From Miscanthus floridulus (Eukaryota > Streptophyta > Magnoliopsida > Poales > Poaceae), in NCBI RefSeq assembly GCF_019320115.1, contig NC_089584.1, forward strand, positions 80,815,767-80,879,766: a stretch of 64,000 nucleotides of DNA, in the 5' to 3' direction. The notes below the pieces were generated by a model, which had not been told where the DNA came from, made no database searches, and saw only the letters and a program-made list of their open reading frames with translations. This document shows, piece after piece, positions 21,412 to 34,600 of this stretch; positions within the stretch are counted from its first letter, which is position 1, and every line of letters starts with the position of its first letter. Both the position numbers and the translations under genes were made by a program.

Positions 21412-22009
21412 TGAAAGCTCTAGTTTGGTTTTGGTTAATTGATGAAACCCTAAGTGCTAACCTAGTTTATCAAGATGATTATGAGATAGGTAGCACTACT
21501 CCAAGTGATGAAGCAATGGTGAAGATCATGACAATGGTGATGGCATGGTGATGGTCAAATGCTTAAACTTGGAAAAGAAGAAAGAGAAAAACAAAAGGCT
21601 CAAGGCAAAGGTATAAAATGTAGGAGCCATTTTGTTTTAGTGATTAAGACACTTAGTGAGTGTGATCACATTTAGGATAGATAGCCGTACTATTAAGAGG
21701 AGTGAAACTCGTATCGGAATGCGGTTATCAAAGTGCCACTAGATGCTCTAACTCATTGCATATGCATTTAGGATCTAGTGGAGTGCTAACACCCTTGATA
21801 ATATTTGTGAAAATATGCTAACACATGTGCACAAGGTGTTTGTAGGGTTGAGATGGGTTTGGGTCCTTCTCTTTTGGAAAAATGAAATGTCTATTTTCTA
21901 TTGCGCCAGATGCAAAATTCTTGGTGGTTGGCACACTTGAGAAAGGGTGAAGAAGTTAGAGTTGAAATGGAGTTGGTCGAAATGATGCTAGTGTTGGTCT
22001 ATTGACCGG

Positions 22010-22435
22010 ACACTGGGTCACTCAGCGACCGGACGCTGAAAGGCTACATCCGGTCGAGCTGGCAGAGAGGTCGCCAGTTTTGGTGTTGCACTGGATGCTA
22101 GACCTGAGATGCACCGGACGCTGGTTTCTGCGTTCGGTCAAACTGACGGGTCTACACAGTGGCTAAGGGTTGAGCACCGGACGCTGGCTGCGTCCGGTCA
22201 AGGTGGACCGGACGTGTCCGGTCGGAAAAATATGCCTCAGGGAGCTTACTGGAAACGACCGGACGCTGGGGCTTCAGCGTCCGGTCAGTTTTACTGGAGC
22301 GTCCAGTCAGCTTCGTAGCCGTTGAAATCTGACGAACAGCGTTTGAAGCCGGTGACGCGTGGTGTCCATCGGGCGACCAGACGCTGAGGGCCAGCGTCCG
22401 GTCAGTATGACCGGAGCGTCCGGTCAGAGCGCGTT
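22010..22435. repeat. Cluster of palindromic ACCGGACGCT / AGCGTCCGGT motifs in the solo LTR
   Basis: More than ten copies of GACCGGACGC or its complement GCGTCCGGTC (with variants) are scattered in about 420 bp, often facing each other across short spacers. A similar cluster is at 18320-18670 in LTR copy A. Confidence 0.85.
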
Positions 22436-22477
22436 TTGCCCAGTGAAGGGGTATAACGGCTCTATTTGATGGGAGCT

Positions 22478-22487
22478 CTATTTATAG
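22478..22487 (+). promoter_or_regulatory. TATA-like box of the solo LTR
   Basis: CTATTTATAG, placed after the motif cluster and followed by CCCCATGGCCGG, matching the position of TATAAATAG in copy A. Confidence 0.6.
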
Positions 22488-23361
22488 CCCCATGGCCGGC
22501 TCAAAGGATAACTCTTGCACATTTTCATTGACATAGCAACCTTGTGAGCTTAGCCAAAGCCCTCCCACTCATCTCCATCATTGATCCATCATCATTGTGA
22601 GATTGGGAGAGAATCCAAGTGCATTGCTTGAGTGATTGCATCTAGAGGCACTTGGTATTCGTGTTGCGCTGCGGATTTCGCTTGTTTCTCTTGGTGGTTG
22701 CCACCACCTAGACGGTTGGAGCAGCGGTGGAGGATCGGCACGAGTTGGTGATTGTTCGTGGCCATCTCCGGTGATTGTAAGGGGAGTTGTACCTTCCCTG
22801 GCGGAGTGCCGAAAGGTAACTCTAGTAAATTGCTCGTGTCATTGAGTTACCTCACTTGTGGGTCGGTTCTTGCGGTGTCCTATCGTGTGGACGAGGTTTG
22901 TGAAACACCTCTTAGCCGCCGAACCACCAAGTGTTGGTCGACACAACAGGGACTAGCGTGTTGGCAAGCACGTGAACCTCGGGAGAAAAATCGGTTGTCT
23001 CTTGTCATTTGCATTCTCCCGGTGATTGGCTTGATCTTCATCTTGTGATTGGTTCATCCCCTACACGGCGGTATAATCACCCTACTTACTTGTTTACATT
23101 CTTGCAAACTAGTTGATACAAGCTCTTTAGTGTAATTAGAATTGAGAGCTTGCTTTATTATTTACATTCATCTAGTTGAGCTCTTTGGAGTAGCAAGTTT
23201 GTGTGCCTAAGTAATCATTGCAACTAGAATTGTTGGATAGGTGGCTTGCAACCCTTGTAGAGCTAGAGTAAGTTTGCATTACGCTATTTGTCATACTAAT
23301 CAAATTGCTCTAGTTAATTTGTAGATTTTTAAATAGGCTATTCACCCCCCCTCTAGCCACA

Positions 23362-24716
23362 TTAGGACCTTTTAGCTAGGACTCCGATCGTCTAGCCAAC
23401 GACCATGCCTGGGGCACGTTTCATCGCTCCCCTCAATGGTTTAGCCGGGACCCATGTCGCCTACCCTCATCGCTGCCCGGTGGATGTCATCATCATTCAG
23501 GCCTGATGCCAGTTGCTGATGATGCTATGAGCGTCTTGGTGTAGACTGGGCCATTCGCATACCAGCTGTCGGTGTAGAGCAGGCGCCATGTCGAACCGCG
23601 GCGCGGCCGCTGCCTCCCGAGCCGCACTTGGCGGCTGTAGCGGTGAGCGGATGGAGTGATCCATCTAGCGTGTCCCCACTCTCCCAGTGGGGAGAGAGGG
23701 CGCGTGTTGGAGTCATGATGCAGAGCTTTCCACCTATTAAATAGTGGCGGCTTCTACCAGCACCCAGAGGTTCTAGTAGACCACCCGCTCCTAGGGGTCG
23801 ATGGGCTCAGGAACGCCGCGCAGAAGCATTACCGCAGCAGTGATATTCTAGCTAGCCCAAGTGAACTATGGGGGATTGTTCCCCTTGTTCATGATGTTGT
23901 GTTGGACCTGGTGGGCGTGACCCCAGGCGCCGCCGACCGGGTCACATGCATGCGGCGAAATGTGCTGCACCGAGCGCGCCGGCACAGGCGGCGGCTGGTT
24001 TTGCCGCCATTGTCGTAGCTCCTCGGGGTGCTCTTGTGCAAATGCGAGGGCCCCACACACAGGTCTGGAGGGGTGTGAGTCTGCATAGACTCCGCAACCA
24101 CTGGTGGCTATCTTGGAGCGTCCACCATAGCGCACTCCTAGGATAGACGGTGGCTAGGTGCCACATCGCCGATGCTGGAGTCGTCGCTCTCACCCTCATC
24201 ATTCAGGAGTTCGTGGAAAGTGGCAGGAGCATAGCTCGCTATTCCCACAAATTCAGATATGAGAGGGGATGGCGCCAGCGTCCTTTAGAGCCCCCGAACG
24301 CACACGTCCATGAGGGACGCGAGGCCGTAGGGGAACCGATCGGTACGGTGTTCGCGGTGCGGTCAATATGATCCCTCTAGATAATCGGTGGGAGATAGTA
24401 AATAGAGAGTAAATAACAGTATGCACATTACTCACAATGGGGTTTGAGTAAAGAGTTTGCTCGGAATGAAGTGTAGATGCCTCATCGTTGAAGTCATTGT
24501 GCGTCCTAGAGCCGATGGAGGGTGCCCCTTCGACGGCATTGGAACGAGTGCCTCCTCGTGGAGGTGTAGTACGCCGAGCCGGTCGGCGATGAAGTCTAGG
24601 CTTCCAAAGAGGAAAGCTTGGGATGGCTCAGAGATGGGTGGAACCCGCATCCCAATAGGTGGGAGTGCAGGAAACTCCAGTGAGCCAAAGTGAGTCGTAT
24701 CGCTTGAGCCCGCCAT
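23362..24716 (-). pseudogene. gag: N-terminal gag of the left Tat-like element
   Basis: The - strand ATG at 24716-24714 follows the post-LTR sequence by about 60 bases. The product begins MAGSSDTTHFGSLEFPALPP and continues to a stop at 24432. Further blocks in shifted frames follow down to 23362, including a region resembling the N-terminal leader of Tat Gag (FTWASQNITAAVMLLRGVPE near 23860-23800). Several stops and frame changes show decay. The solo LTR at 21412-23361 separates this part from the conserved gag core. Confidence 0.65.
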
Positions 24717-24776
24717 GGCGAAGGTGGTAGAAAAGTGGGCCATCCGATGACCAAAAGTATTGAACATACAACGTCT

Positions 24777-24796
24777 TCCCCACGGACGGCGCCAAC
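24777..24796 (-). promoter_or_regulatory. Post-LTR (primer-binding) region of the left Tat-like element
   Basis: On the - strand the LTR end ...GCACCGATA is followed at once by GTTGGCGCCGTCCGTGGGGA. The word TTGGCGCCGTC(T/C)GTGGGGA is typical directly after the 5' LTR of Tat-type elements in grasses. I do not assign the tRNA. Confidence 0.7.
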
Positions 24797-25940
24797 TATC
24801 GGTGCAAAAAGTGACCAACATGTAAATATTTATAGTTTTGCCGTACGTTGTGATCAGAGGTGGCCTAGCACTCAATGACATAGGGTTTATACTGGTTCAG
24901 GCAACGTGCCCTACGTCTAGTTTGAGTCGGTCAATGACTTTATTCCTGAGCCTAGGTGCTCGAAGTTTGTAGCGGGGTTACAAACGAGAAGGAGAAAGAT
25001 GGGGGGTACAAGAGGTCTGGTCGGACTCCAGTCGGAAAGGCTAAGAGTGACAGGAGCCCCGCTATAAGCTAAGTGTTCGAGCATGTGCTTGTGGTTTGAA
25101 CTTGGCAGTTCTGTTGTTGTGTACTAGTGAACTTGATCGATCTGAATCAACCTATCTATTGGAAGAGTGTGCATCCCCTTTTATAGATGAAGGGGATGGC
25201 CTTACAAGTGAGAGGGATGGAGTACATTCATGGCTAAGTCTTGCTTCCCACGCCGACGGGTACAAGATGATGGTAGGCACCCACAACACTGTTGAATGTT
25301 AGATGCACGTGGGAGGTTGCGTCATCTTCTTCAAGTATGGCAGATGTCGGTACCTACTATACTGTTGATGCAAGAGGCATGTGGGGGGTTTTACCGTGTT
25401 TGCCTGCTATGGTAAATGCCGGCACCCACAACACTGTCGATGCCTCAGAGGCACGTGGGGGAGCCTTACCGTATTTGCCTGGTATGGGAGTTGATGGCAC
25501 CCACAACAGTATAGGGGAAAATGGTGATGCCTAAAACACTACTTGGGCTCTGTCTTGCTAGGGAGGTCACAGAGTACTGTCCTGTAGGTGTATTGGGTAT
25601 GGTCCTCGGAATTGCAGGTTGACTCTGAGTGTCCTGCCTTACTTTCTCCGTCTGTTTCCTGGTCCCTACCAAGTGGGTGTCCCCCGGTCAGCTGGTCCTA
25701 GTCAACTTTGATTGCGCTAGCCAGAGAGGAGTTGTAAGCAGGGGTTTGGTGCATCCCTGGTCGAAGAAGCGGGTTGGAGTCGGAAGTGGCAGTTGGGCCA
25801 GGCTTTCTAGTCGGAGAGGCCGTTCGGAGGCAGGCTAGAGACCAAAGCGAGAGCTCTAGTCAGAGAGGTGGGCTAGAGTTGGAGGCCAGCGCCGTTCCTC
25901 CTCGGCCAAGCCTTCCGGTCAGAGATTGGAACGCCCTTTT
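24797..25940 (-). repeat. 5' LTR of the left Tat-like element, cut by Element 1
   Basis: The LTR ends at 24797 (TATCGGTGC on +, expected TGTCGGTGC). It extends at least 1.1 kb to 25940, where TGTAACACC of Element 1 starts. No LTR start (CA on +) is seen, so the rest should lie beyond the nested stack. A TATA box is present on the - strand. Confidence 0.75.
25177..25186 (-). promoter_or_regulatory. TATA box in the 5' LTR of the left Tat-like element
   Basis: Reads CTATAAAAGG on the - strand within the LTR, about 380 bases before the LTR end. This is suitable for a U3/R boundary. Confidence 0.65.
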
Positions 25941-28900
25941 TGTAACACCCCAGGTGTTTGTCACCAGTTAAGCAATGGGTTTGAGCTCAAACATGGCATG
26001 TTAAGTGGTGATAAAGGTGTCAAGATCAAATCTACAAGAGTGAGCTCCAACTTAAACTTGGACAATGCACATTTGCTTACATATGGATCCTTGCTAAGAT
26101 TATGCAAGAGTAAAGCTAAACAAGGCTCAAAGTCTAATAGAAAAGCTGAAATCAACCCGACAGTGTTTGCAGTCCAGAATTCACCGACATCGACATTGAC
26201 ATCCCGCGTTCTCCAAATTTTGCTAAGCAACTTGAGTTGGTCCAAAAATAAAAGTTGAAGGTTATGTTATGGAGAAGAGCATACAAAAAGTTGCACTGAG
26301 TTTGACCGAGTTTTGACCTCCAAAGGCGAGTTCCCGTGACCGTTATCAACATGTTGACACTATCATATTGAGGCTTAATTACCCGCTGTTACAGAGCTCA
26401 AATGATCAGGCACCTTAAATAAGAAACATAGAGCAGGCCGTGTAGAGAAAACTTTGTTTTTGGTCCAATAGCTGATTCGGCCCAGATCTAGCCCAAAAGC
26501 GCGCCCCACGTCGGACACTCCAGCGCACGCCACCTGTTCGCTGAATTGCCTCTATGGGCGACTCGTGTCCGTGAGCGTGGCAGCCATGTGAGAGCTTGCC
26601 CCACTCCATTGACGCGTGCGCCTACCTCCTGCTGTACCTCAAAGCCCTCCAAAGCGGACACCTGAGCTTCTCACTCCCCTCTCTCCCTCGCTCGCCCTCG
26701 CCTCCCTGCTCTCGGCAGAGCACGCCGCCGCCGGCGTTGCCTGCTGCCGCAACCGACCCTCCTACAGCCTCTGCCGGTCGAGCCCAGGGCCGGGCGTGGC
26801 TCTGGCTGGCCACGGCTGGCCTGACTGCACCACCGGCCGGCCTCCCCCTCACATCCCTAGCTGGCCGAAGCCCCTCACCGGCCGGCCGAATCCAGCCACG
26901 ACGGCCCCCGACGCGTCTCCCGTCTCTGCCTCGTCAAAAGGAAGAAGAAGGGTCTAATCGTAAATAGAAACTTTTTAACGTGTTCACTTTGCAAAATAAC
27001 CAGACACAAGAAGTTACATTTACGAGCTTGGTTGATTTGAGTAAAGTCCAGGGTTCCCAATGCAAAAGTGTTTTCTTTTTTTTGGTTTAATCTTTTAATT
27101 GCAGATTTTTGTGCTGAACTTTGGAAAATCGTAGCAATTAGTAAAAAAATCATAAAATAACAAATGTGAACTTTTTGGAATCCTTCTGAAGTTATATATG
27201 CAGTAGATCTATAATATGGCATTGTTTAGTATAAAGTTTGTGCTGTAAAAATAGATTTATGTAGTTAGGGTTTGAATGCTAGTCTTACTTGTCTTTTTCA
27301 TAACTGCAGTTTTGTGCTCAAATAATTGTGAAATTTTTGTGGAGTTCTACTAAGGTTATTCTTGATGTTTGGTAAAAATTTCAATATTTGAGGCTTGATA
27401 GTTTAAGATCTATAAAAATATCAAATTACCTGTATTGCTTTGCTCCTATTCTGAATAGTCCTGCATGTTTGAATTAATTGGCTTAGTTAAGTTATGAATA
27501 ATGACTTTATGATAATACATGAGTTGTAGTAATTTTATTAAGCTTTTCAAAAAGCTAAATATCATGATTTTTGGTTAAGTAGATCTTGAGTTATACTTGC
27601 TTAAATCTCTGTGGCTGTTTCTACCCAAACCTAGAGAGGGTTTCCTTGTTCTTACTGTGGGGCCTTCTTAATAGAAGAATTAGCTTGAGGTGTTTACAAC
27701 AAAGTTGTTTAGAATATGCTAAGATTTCTAAAAAGTCTATAACCACATTTATTGGACATGTATAACTCCATTTATAGCTGTTTAAAGTGGCATGTCAGTT
27801 TCTGTCTATGTTTTGGACCGAGATGCAATTATTGGATTAATTGACCCTTGTAACTGTAGAATCATCATAATATGAGAATAAAAAAGTTGTAGGTAACTTC
27901 CTAAGCTTTTCAAAAAGTTATGGTTCATGTTTGTTGGAGGTCTAGAACTCTAGTTATGCTTCTCTAGAGTTCCTATCAGTTTTCTATACCACTGCTGTTG
28001 GGCTGCATTTGCAGGTTTTGCTTGTGCAATCATTTTTGTGGCCGAAATGATGTTTGTTGTGGTTGTAGTGAATACCAAAGTTGTATATAATTTCATAATC
28101 TTGCTTGTGTTCAAATTGCATGGACATAGGCCTGATAATTTAGGAGCTATAGATTTTGTTAGTTCATTGTCAGATTTTACATGCTCTCTGTAGAGATCTG
28201 AATGATTGTCTTGTTTGACTTAGCTATGCTTTGAATCATGTCTTAGAGATAATAGAACAAGTGTAGTGCCTTTCATGAGCTTTCGAAATTTGTTAAAGAT
28301 CATCCATTTTGGTGTTGTAGAGCTCCAGCTATTAAGCTTGCGAAGTTGCATGGCAGAATCTATCCAAGTATGGACAGAGGTGCTCAATTGTGCTTGATTG
28401 ACCTTGTTAATGGTGGAATCACCTTGTGATGATAATAAACATGTTTTAGATAATTTAATAAGCTTTCTATAAAGCTAAGGTTCATGCTTGTTTGATGTCT
28501 GTAACTCCAGTTATGCCATTTTGAAACTACTACTACTTTTCTGTCCTAGTTCGGTGTGGATCTGAAACATTGGCATGTTTGACCTAGTTAGCTTTGGAAT
28601 AAGCTTTTGGTGATAATAACAAAGTTGTAGATAATTCATGTATCTAGATGTTTCTAAAATTTGGTGGTATTTGGCCTTGTGGTTTGTGAGTTATGCCTGT
28701 TTAAAGTTGGGTTTCAGAAATGGCTGCTCTCTGTCAATTGTGGACCAGTTTCTGTAAATAGGTATATTTGACCTAGTTAACTGGAGAATCATGCTAAGAT
28801 GATTAAAGATGAATTGTAGAAAATTTCATAAGCTTTCCAGAATGTCTTGTTGCCTGGCTATTGGATTTGTATAACTCTAGTTATGATCCAAACATGAAGC

Positions 28901-30881
28901 TGTTGTTTCCAGTCCAGAAATAGACATATGCTAGTTGTGGTTGTTTACTCCACGTGTTACTAAGTGTGGCTTATGCCCTTGTTGATGGTCAAGTTATGAT
29001 ACTTGTGACCTTGTTAAACTTGTGTCATGCTTGATGTGCTTGCTCTCTATAGTTAGTTATGTGATGTAAGTTAAATAGCTATTGGTGTCTATGTCTTGCA
29101 TGATCTTGTGTTTGTCTTGAATGCTTATGTGATGCATCTTGTGTTACCATTCATCACATTCATACACATGCATCTTGCATCTCATTTAGGTACAGCTAGA
29201 TGAACCACGTGAAGGATGTGATGTGGAGCCGAACTCGAAGATTGGGTTTGGTGGATCTATCCCTGAAGATGGAAGGACTAAGCAAGTGCTACGACCGGAG
29301 ATGTCACCAGGACGGTGCAAGCTAACTGAACTGACTTGTGTCGGATCCCAGGCAAGCCCCTAGAGCATTCTAAGTCTCCCATGTTTTTACAAATATCGTG
29401 AGTATCTTTTATTGTTAATGATGCATTAAGTATAGGAATTGGTTGGAACGAATTGTTGCATTATATCCTTACCTTGTCCAGATAAAATCCTGTGAATCCT
29501 AATTAAGTGTAGGATCGAATGATGCTTAGCTATGCTTAGACCGGTAGAAGTCGGGTGATTTCCTATCACCTGCGAGATGTAGGATGAGCTCTGGCTCATG
29601 GTTGGCTATATTTGCTATCATGGAAAAGAACCATGTGTTAATAATGAAAAGAGACCGGGTGGGATGACGGTAGTGCAGCAACAAGGCATGGAGGTCTTGG
29701 GTGTGAATCTATCCCCGTCTGTGTTGTTTAAGGACCAATGCGTTGTACGTCCTCATGTCATGTTGAACTGCATGCCTATCACTTAGTTGGCCGGATAACT
29801 CGTTCCGACCTGCGAAGCCGAGTAGCTCAACTTAGGCTAGAAGATCGAGAAGTGAAACTGCGCACCCTGGTGGTAGTATGGATGTGCGGGGAGCCATTAG
29901 GCGTAAGTCCTAGGTGAGATTGACCACCTGGCAGAGTGGACTCCCTAAGGGTGCGGGGCTGCTCAGAGCCACGATTCCTTGAGTTGTACCAAAGGTGACC
30001 TGATGAAACTCCGACTGGGGGGAAGCAGGGTTTGTGTTAGGAATACCCCTCCAGCTGGATAGGAATCGATTCGAATCGCCATCTCTCCCTGGATAGTGAG
30101 AACTTGACTGAGCAGCGGCAACGTAGATTCACTAAATTTAAAGATATGGTTAAATGATGATGATGATGATGATGATGATAATGATAATGAGCCATGAAAT
30201 ACCTGATATGGTTATTATTGTTTGCAACTTAATTAAGTGATTGATTAGTACAGGTGCTAATATAGATGGTAGGTAATGGCTAAAAGTCACTGCTAGTACA
30301 GGTGAATAATGCTAATGGTTACTCAAGCATTTATGCAAAAAGGTTGTCTAGCTAGATCCACTGTTAAAGCCTTGCATAATCCTTGGTGTCACTTTATTTC
30401 TAGTTTATGACGGGTAAGTCTAGCTGAGTACATTTCGAGTACTCAGGGTTTATCCCACCATGTTGTAGGTGAAGTTCTCGGCCTGTTGAAGGTGGTGGCT
30501 AACCGCCGGTGGGCTCGGTGATTCTATAGTTACTTCTCATCTATATGCTTTTGTCTGATGATGTCACTTATGCTAGCAATGTATTTAGAACTTATATTAA
30601 TGTAATCATTTGAAAGCTATGTTGTTTTCAATAATCGGTTTTGAAACCCAAACTTTTACTATTATTTGTGAATCCATTTGTAATATTATTTCCATTGTAA
30701 CTCTATGTATGTAATGTGTATTTGCTTAATCACGCGATCTTGGTTGTGATGTTGATTTACCGAGGTCTTTCGGGACACTCGGCGGACTACCGGGTTTATA
30801 TAATGTGAAAGTATGCGCGTGTCAACGTGTTAGCGGGGACAGCCGTACTTGATCTTGTATAAATTGGGCTGTTCTATTACA
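25941..30881 (+). repeat. 5' LTR of Element 1
   Basis: Starts TGTAACACCCCAGG and ends TTCTATTACA, followed two bases later by the primer site. It contains a GC-rich pocket at 26490-26950, then long AT-rich DNA. The first 280 bases show about eight differences from the second LTR by eye, so the copies are related but not recent. Open frames in the GC pocket have no recognisable domain. Confidence 0.88.
30154..30196. repeat. GAT trinucleotide microsatellite
   Basis: Eight or more GAT repeats followed by GATAATGATAATGA. The matching site in the 3' LTR (39905-39930) has only a short interrupted version, so it has expanded or shrunk since insertion. Confidence 0.9.
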
Positions 30882-30883
30882 GC

Positions 30884-30895
30884 TAGCATCAGAGC
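30884..30895 (+). promoter_or_regulatory. Primer-binding site of Element 1
   Basis: TAGCATCAGAGC, two bases after the LTR. It differs at two positions from TGGTATCAGAGC (complement of initiator Met tRNA), which is intact in Element 4. Confidence 0.75.
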
Positions 30896-31039
30896 AAGAT
30901 TAAGCATAATACTATCATGTACGTCATTTTAAAAAACAAAGTTTTGGTTTTAAAAAGCCTATTTTGACAAAACTTTAGCAACAGGCAAATTTGTCAAAAC
31001 TTATTTGCAAAACTATGCTAGTGACATCCTCCTTTATGC

Positions 31040-31600
31040 CCAGTTAAGGACTATTAGGTGGCTATCTAAGTACTAACATTGGGGTTTTTACTTTCGTCGT
31101 CCATACGGTGTGCTATTGTATGGATGTCATTCGTTTGAATGGTAATGTATGGATCAATTGCCTCTATGCCTAGGTAAGTGTGAGTTGTGAGAGCATGACC
31201 AGTCCCACTGTCTGTCTCGGGGAGAGTTAGCTGTGGTTACTGGAATATTTACATGTTACACGCATGTATATATGAAGGTACTTAATTGTGGGTATATCTG
31301 TTGGGTAGCTATGGATACCGAAGTATATATATCTAGGGATGTATATATGGAGAGTATCTTAGTTTACTGCTTTCATTGTGTGCTTATTTATCTCTTGTGG
31401 AGATGGGCTACAATGAATTTGCCTACAGGTACGCTAACCACGAATGCGTAGATTGAATGTAGCTGACGACTAGCTATATATCGAGAGAGTACGTGTTATG
31501 CCACTGACATAGAACGTGATTGCCACCTTAGGCTGGCAATTTCGTGAGGACGAATAGGACGAGCATGCATCATGATTGTGCTTGTGCATAAATATGCTTC
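31040..31600 (+). other. Conserved 5' leader shared by Element 1 and Element 4
   Basis: TTAAGGACTATTAGGTGGCT, the CGTCGTCCATACGG block, GTAATGTATGGATCAA and GAGCATGCATCATG occur in the same order at 51190-51690 in Element 4. No long frame is open in either copy, so conservation points to an RNA signal (packaging, dimerisation or splicing) rather than protein. Confidence 0.7.
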
Positions 31601-34600
31601 CCTCATTTTATTCTAATATTAAGTAACTTGTGATCAATGTGATGTTACTATCTTCCCTGTGTGAAGCTAGACAAAATGCCTTGTCCCATGCTGCTTGACT
31701 AGCTATGCTTGAAGGTAGTGTGTGATTAGTTTTGTCTTGTATGTTTACTTCCAAAGGAAATAGATGACAAGTTATTAATTAGCAAAAACTTCACCCCTTG
31801 AAAACTAAATTGCTAAATGTAAGTAAAACTTGTTTTGTAGAGATATCCACCTACTCAGTAAAAAGGAAATAAAAAGATAACATCACCTTACTACCAAGTT
31901 TATGTGTAGTGGTGTTGCTATAGGTGACTACTTGTTATGTGCGAGCTATGTGCTTAGTAATAGTTGCTTAAGCTAATCGGATTGAGTATATTCGAAATGC
32001 TTGCTTATGACCATGAGGTATGTGTGGATGCTCGTTATCTAGGTAGTGTCATAGTTGTCACCCCTTTTGTCCACTGGTAAGCATACAAGTGTTGAAGAGC
32101 GCTATCCTAGAATAGCGTCCAAGTTTTGATGATCTCATGGTTGTCATCTCCAATTAAGTTCTCTTTTAGGAGCCTGATCATGTACACAAGGTTGCTAGCC
32201 CTTGAATGTTGCTGCTACGAAGACCTTTATCCATGCCTTTGCTTGACCTTAGGCCCAAGCTTAGTTTCCTTAATTGCTTGCATGTTCATGGTTGTCCCGC
32301 TCCTGTGTGGGAGGACCCTACTGCAAAAATCCTTGTTAGATCTCATTGCTCCTTCTTTTACAGATGATCTGGTGCAACGCTAATCGCTATCTACCCTGGC
32401 TTTGGAACCTTTTCCTCGTAGATCATGTCATTGCTTTATCAACTCAATCCCTAGTCAGTGCATTGGCTCTTGTCCCTCGAATCTCATTTATTTTGCCTCC
32501 AACCCTTTCAAGTCTCTAGATGTTTATCAGTCTTGATCTCATGTTGCTGCTTCAGTAAGACCAAATCTCATGTTAATCTTTACCTGGTAATCACCTTGGT
32601 GGACGCAAGGCGTATATGGAAATTAAGCAAGAGTCTCCTACTCAGTTGTATTCAGCAATTAGGCTATGTTCTCTTGTGCTTGTTTTGATCTTCTGATCGC
32701 CTCCTTGTTGACTCTTAACCTTGCGACTACCTTTGTTTGCTATCCCTCCTTCTCATGGTGCTTGCTCCTATGCAACCAAATTTATGTCACGTGAAAATTC
32801 TTATGGGTTGTATGTTCAGTAATGGGGCCACGATTAGTGAACTACGGTGCCGCGACGGAACCTAGGGCCTCCTTGTGGGCGGCCGACACATGGTTGTGCT
32901 ACTGGGTGCGCGCTTGGTATCGAGGTTTCTAGACATGATCCATTGCAGAACTACATCGATATGTTATTTTCACGTGAGCTCTTCCTTGGTTATCTCTCCA
33001 TATCTAATCGGAAGATCCTTATATTAGACCAAAAGTAGTAGACCTTCCTTCTGAAGTCGTCCAGAGGATAACCTTGAAGAACATGTCACTGACATAAACA
33101 TTAACAGACTACATGATGTGGTGGACAAGTGACTCTACTTGGTTGTCCCTATAATAACATCAGTCATCTAGTGAGAAACTTATGTCATTCTCGTTGGATC
33201 AGAAAGGCACACAACACTTAATGTTAGATAAGTTGTTAGTCGGATAAGAATCAAATGTCACATTATGATTATGACCTGGCTATCCAAGTCTTGATCATTA
33301 TGTGCATGCAGGATCGCACAGTCGAGGTCAACCATCTCTAGTGTGCCCCCTTGTCTACTGACTTCGATGGCGACCATCTATTATGCGTAAATCACAACTA
33401 TTGTTGGCAAGAGTGGGGATTTAGAACTTTTGGTGTTGAAAGACAACTGATTAGTTACCAGTAGGAAGCTTAACCTCCAGCTTGATGACAACTTTTTGCT
33501 AATTATGAAGGCTATGTCTCACAGAGCAATGTTAAGCAATGAAACAAGCAAGCCGTTTAGCAATGCAACTACTACTTTGTTTTCCAAAACCTGTGCTATC
33601 AAGTCAATTCCATCTTGGACAATCACACAGATAGTACAAGACGTTGTATCGGCTACTGTAAGGAGCTAGCGAAAGCACTGTCCCTAGTTTCAATCAGCAT
33701 CTTTGTGCCCCTAGGTGCCACTAACACATGTGTCCGGACTCTATTGGACGAAGCGCCGAAGGATATATAGGAATGGTTCCTTATCTCTGTAGGATAGTCC
33801 CTCCATGTAGAGTAGGCTTTGTGTCCTGAAAACATAGCCACAAGTCCAATGCTTGTGCATCATCAAGTTGGTGTCTAAATCAAACGATTTAAGTTGTTTC
33901 CTGAGAACCACATATGGAAAACCTTAGTCTACATCCTCAGATAAAAGAGCTGCTACTGCTACACAAAGAGATCGAGAGTATAGAACACACACCACAACGT
34001 GTGAAGCAAAGAAAGAGAAGAACGAGAAATCTGTCCAGATTTTAGGGTACAAAACCGAACATCTTCAAGCCAACGATTAGTGACTCAAACATGATTGGAA
34101 TGGCCTCAAACTTTGGTGACCTCATTTCTCACTTAGGACACAGTCGATGCCTTAAGTTTGTTTGAGGATTGGTTGAGGGAAACATCGGATTTGAGAGATG
34201 TTTTGTCAATTCGGTACGCTATAATTACAGAATAGAGCAGTTTTGGTAGCCGCATTGTTTGGATAGTCAAACAATGTCCGTTTGAGCTGAATTTTGGTGA
34301 GCGGTTAGGGGACTCATGGATCTATATTTCTACCAAAATTCATGCACAATGGAGCACTAGTTTGTGAAATTTGAACAGAAAACCGAAGAGTACAGAATCT
34401 GTAATTTCTTTGTGACTGCGATCATCCTTCGCATTCGAAAGTTGTGTTTGCAATTGATGCCAAGGTATGTAACACAGTCAATAATTGTTGCTAGATAATC
34501 CTTTAGATGCCCTAAAGAAGACTCCTTGGACCCCCTTTGTACCTTGTTCTTGGCCTCTTCTATCAACAATGTTCGAGCAATCAAGGTGTTCTACGAGTCA

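Larger units (their letters stand above)
21412..23361 (+). mobile_element. Solo LTR of a copia-type (Maximus/SIRE-like) element, copy B
   Basis: About 1950 bp from TGAAAGCTCTAGTTTGGTTT to CACCCCCCCTCTAGCCACA. Flanks are TTAG on the left and TTAG on the right, a probable target duplication, although the fifth base differs under this alignment. Gag sequence of the host element lies on both sides. No internal region is present, so it is a solo LTR left by recombination between two LTRs. Confidence 0.85.
20760..25940 (-). mobile_element. Internally deleted Tat-like gypsy element, split by a solo LTR
   Basis: On the - strand the order is: 5' LTR (25940-24797), a conserved post-LTR sequence GTTGGCGCCGTCCGTGGGGA (24796-24777), gag, a nested copia LTR, more gag, and then directly a 3' LTR remnant (21066-20760). 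The end of gag and all of pol are missing. The two LTRs share only their last roughly 300 bases because the left one has lost the rest. The 5' LTR is itself cut at 25940 by Element 1. Confidence 0.8.

Noticed and set aside
21059..21442. 127-residue + strand frame between the LTR remnant and the solo LTR
   Set aside because: It is the complement of the Tat gag core, which reads on the - strand with recognisable motifs.
26596..26967. Protein of 123 residues in the Element 1 LTR, with a similar frame at 36380-36730
   Set aside because: It lies in the GC-rich LTR pocket. The two LTR copies differ by indels that change the frame, and no domain is seen.
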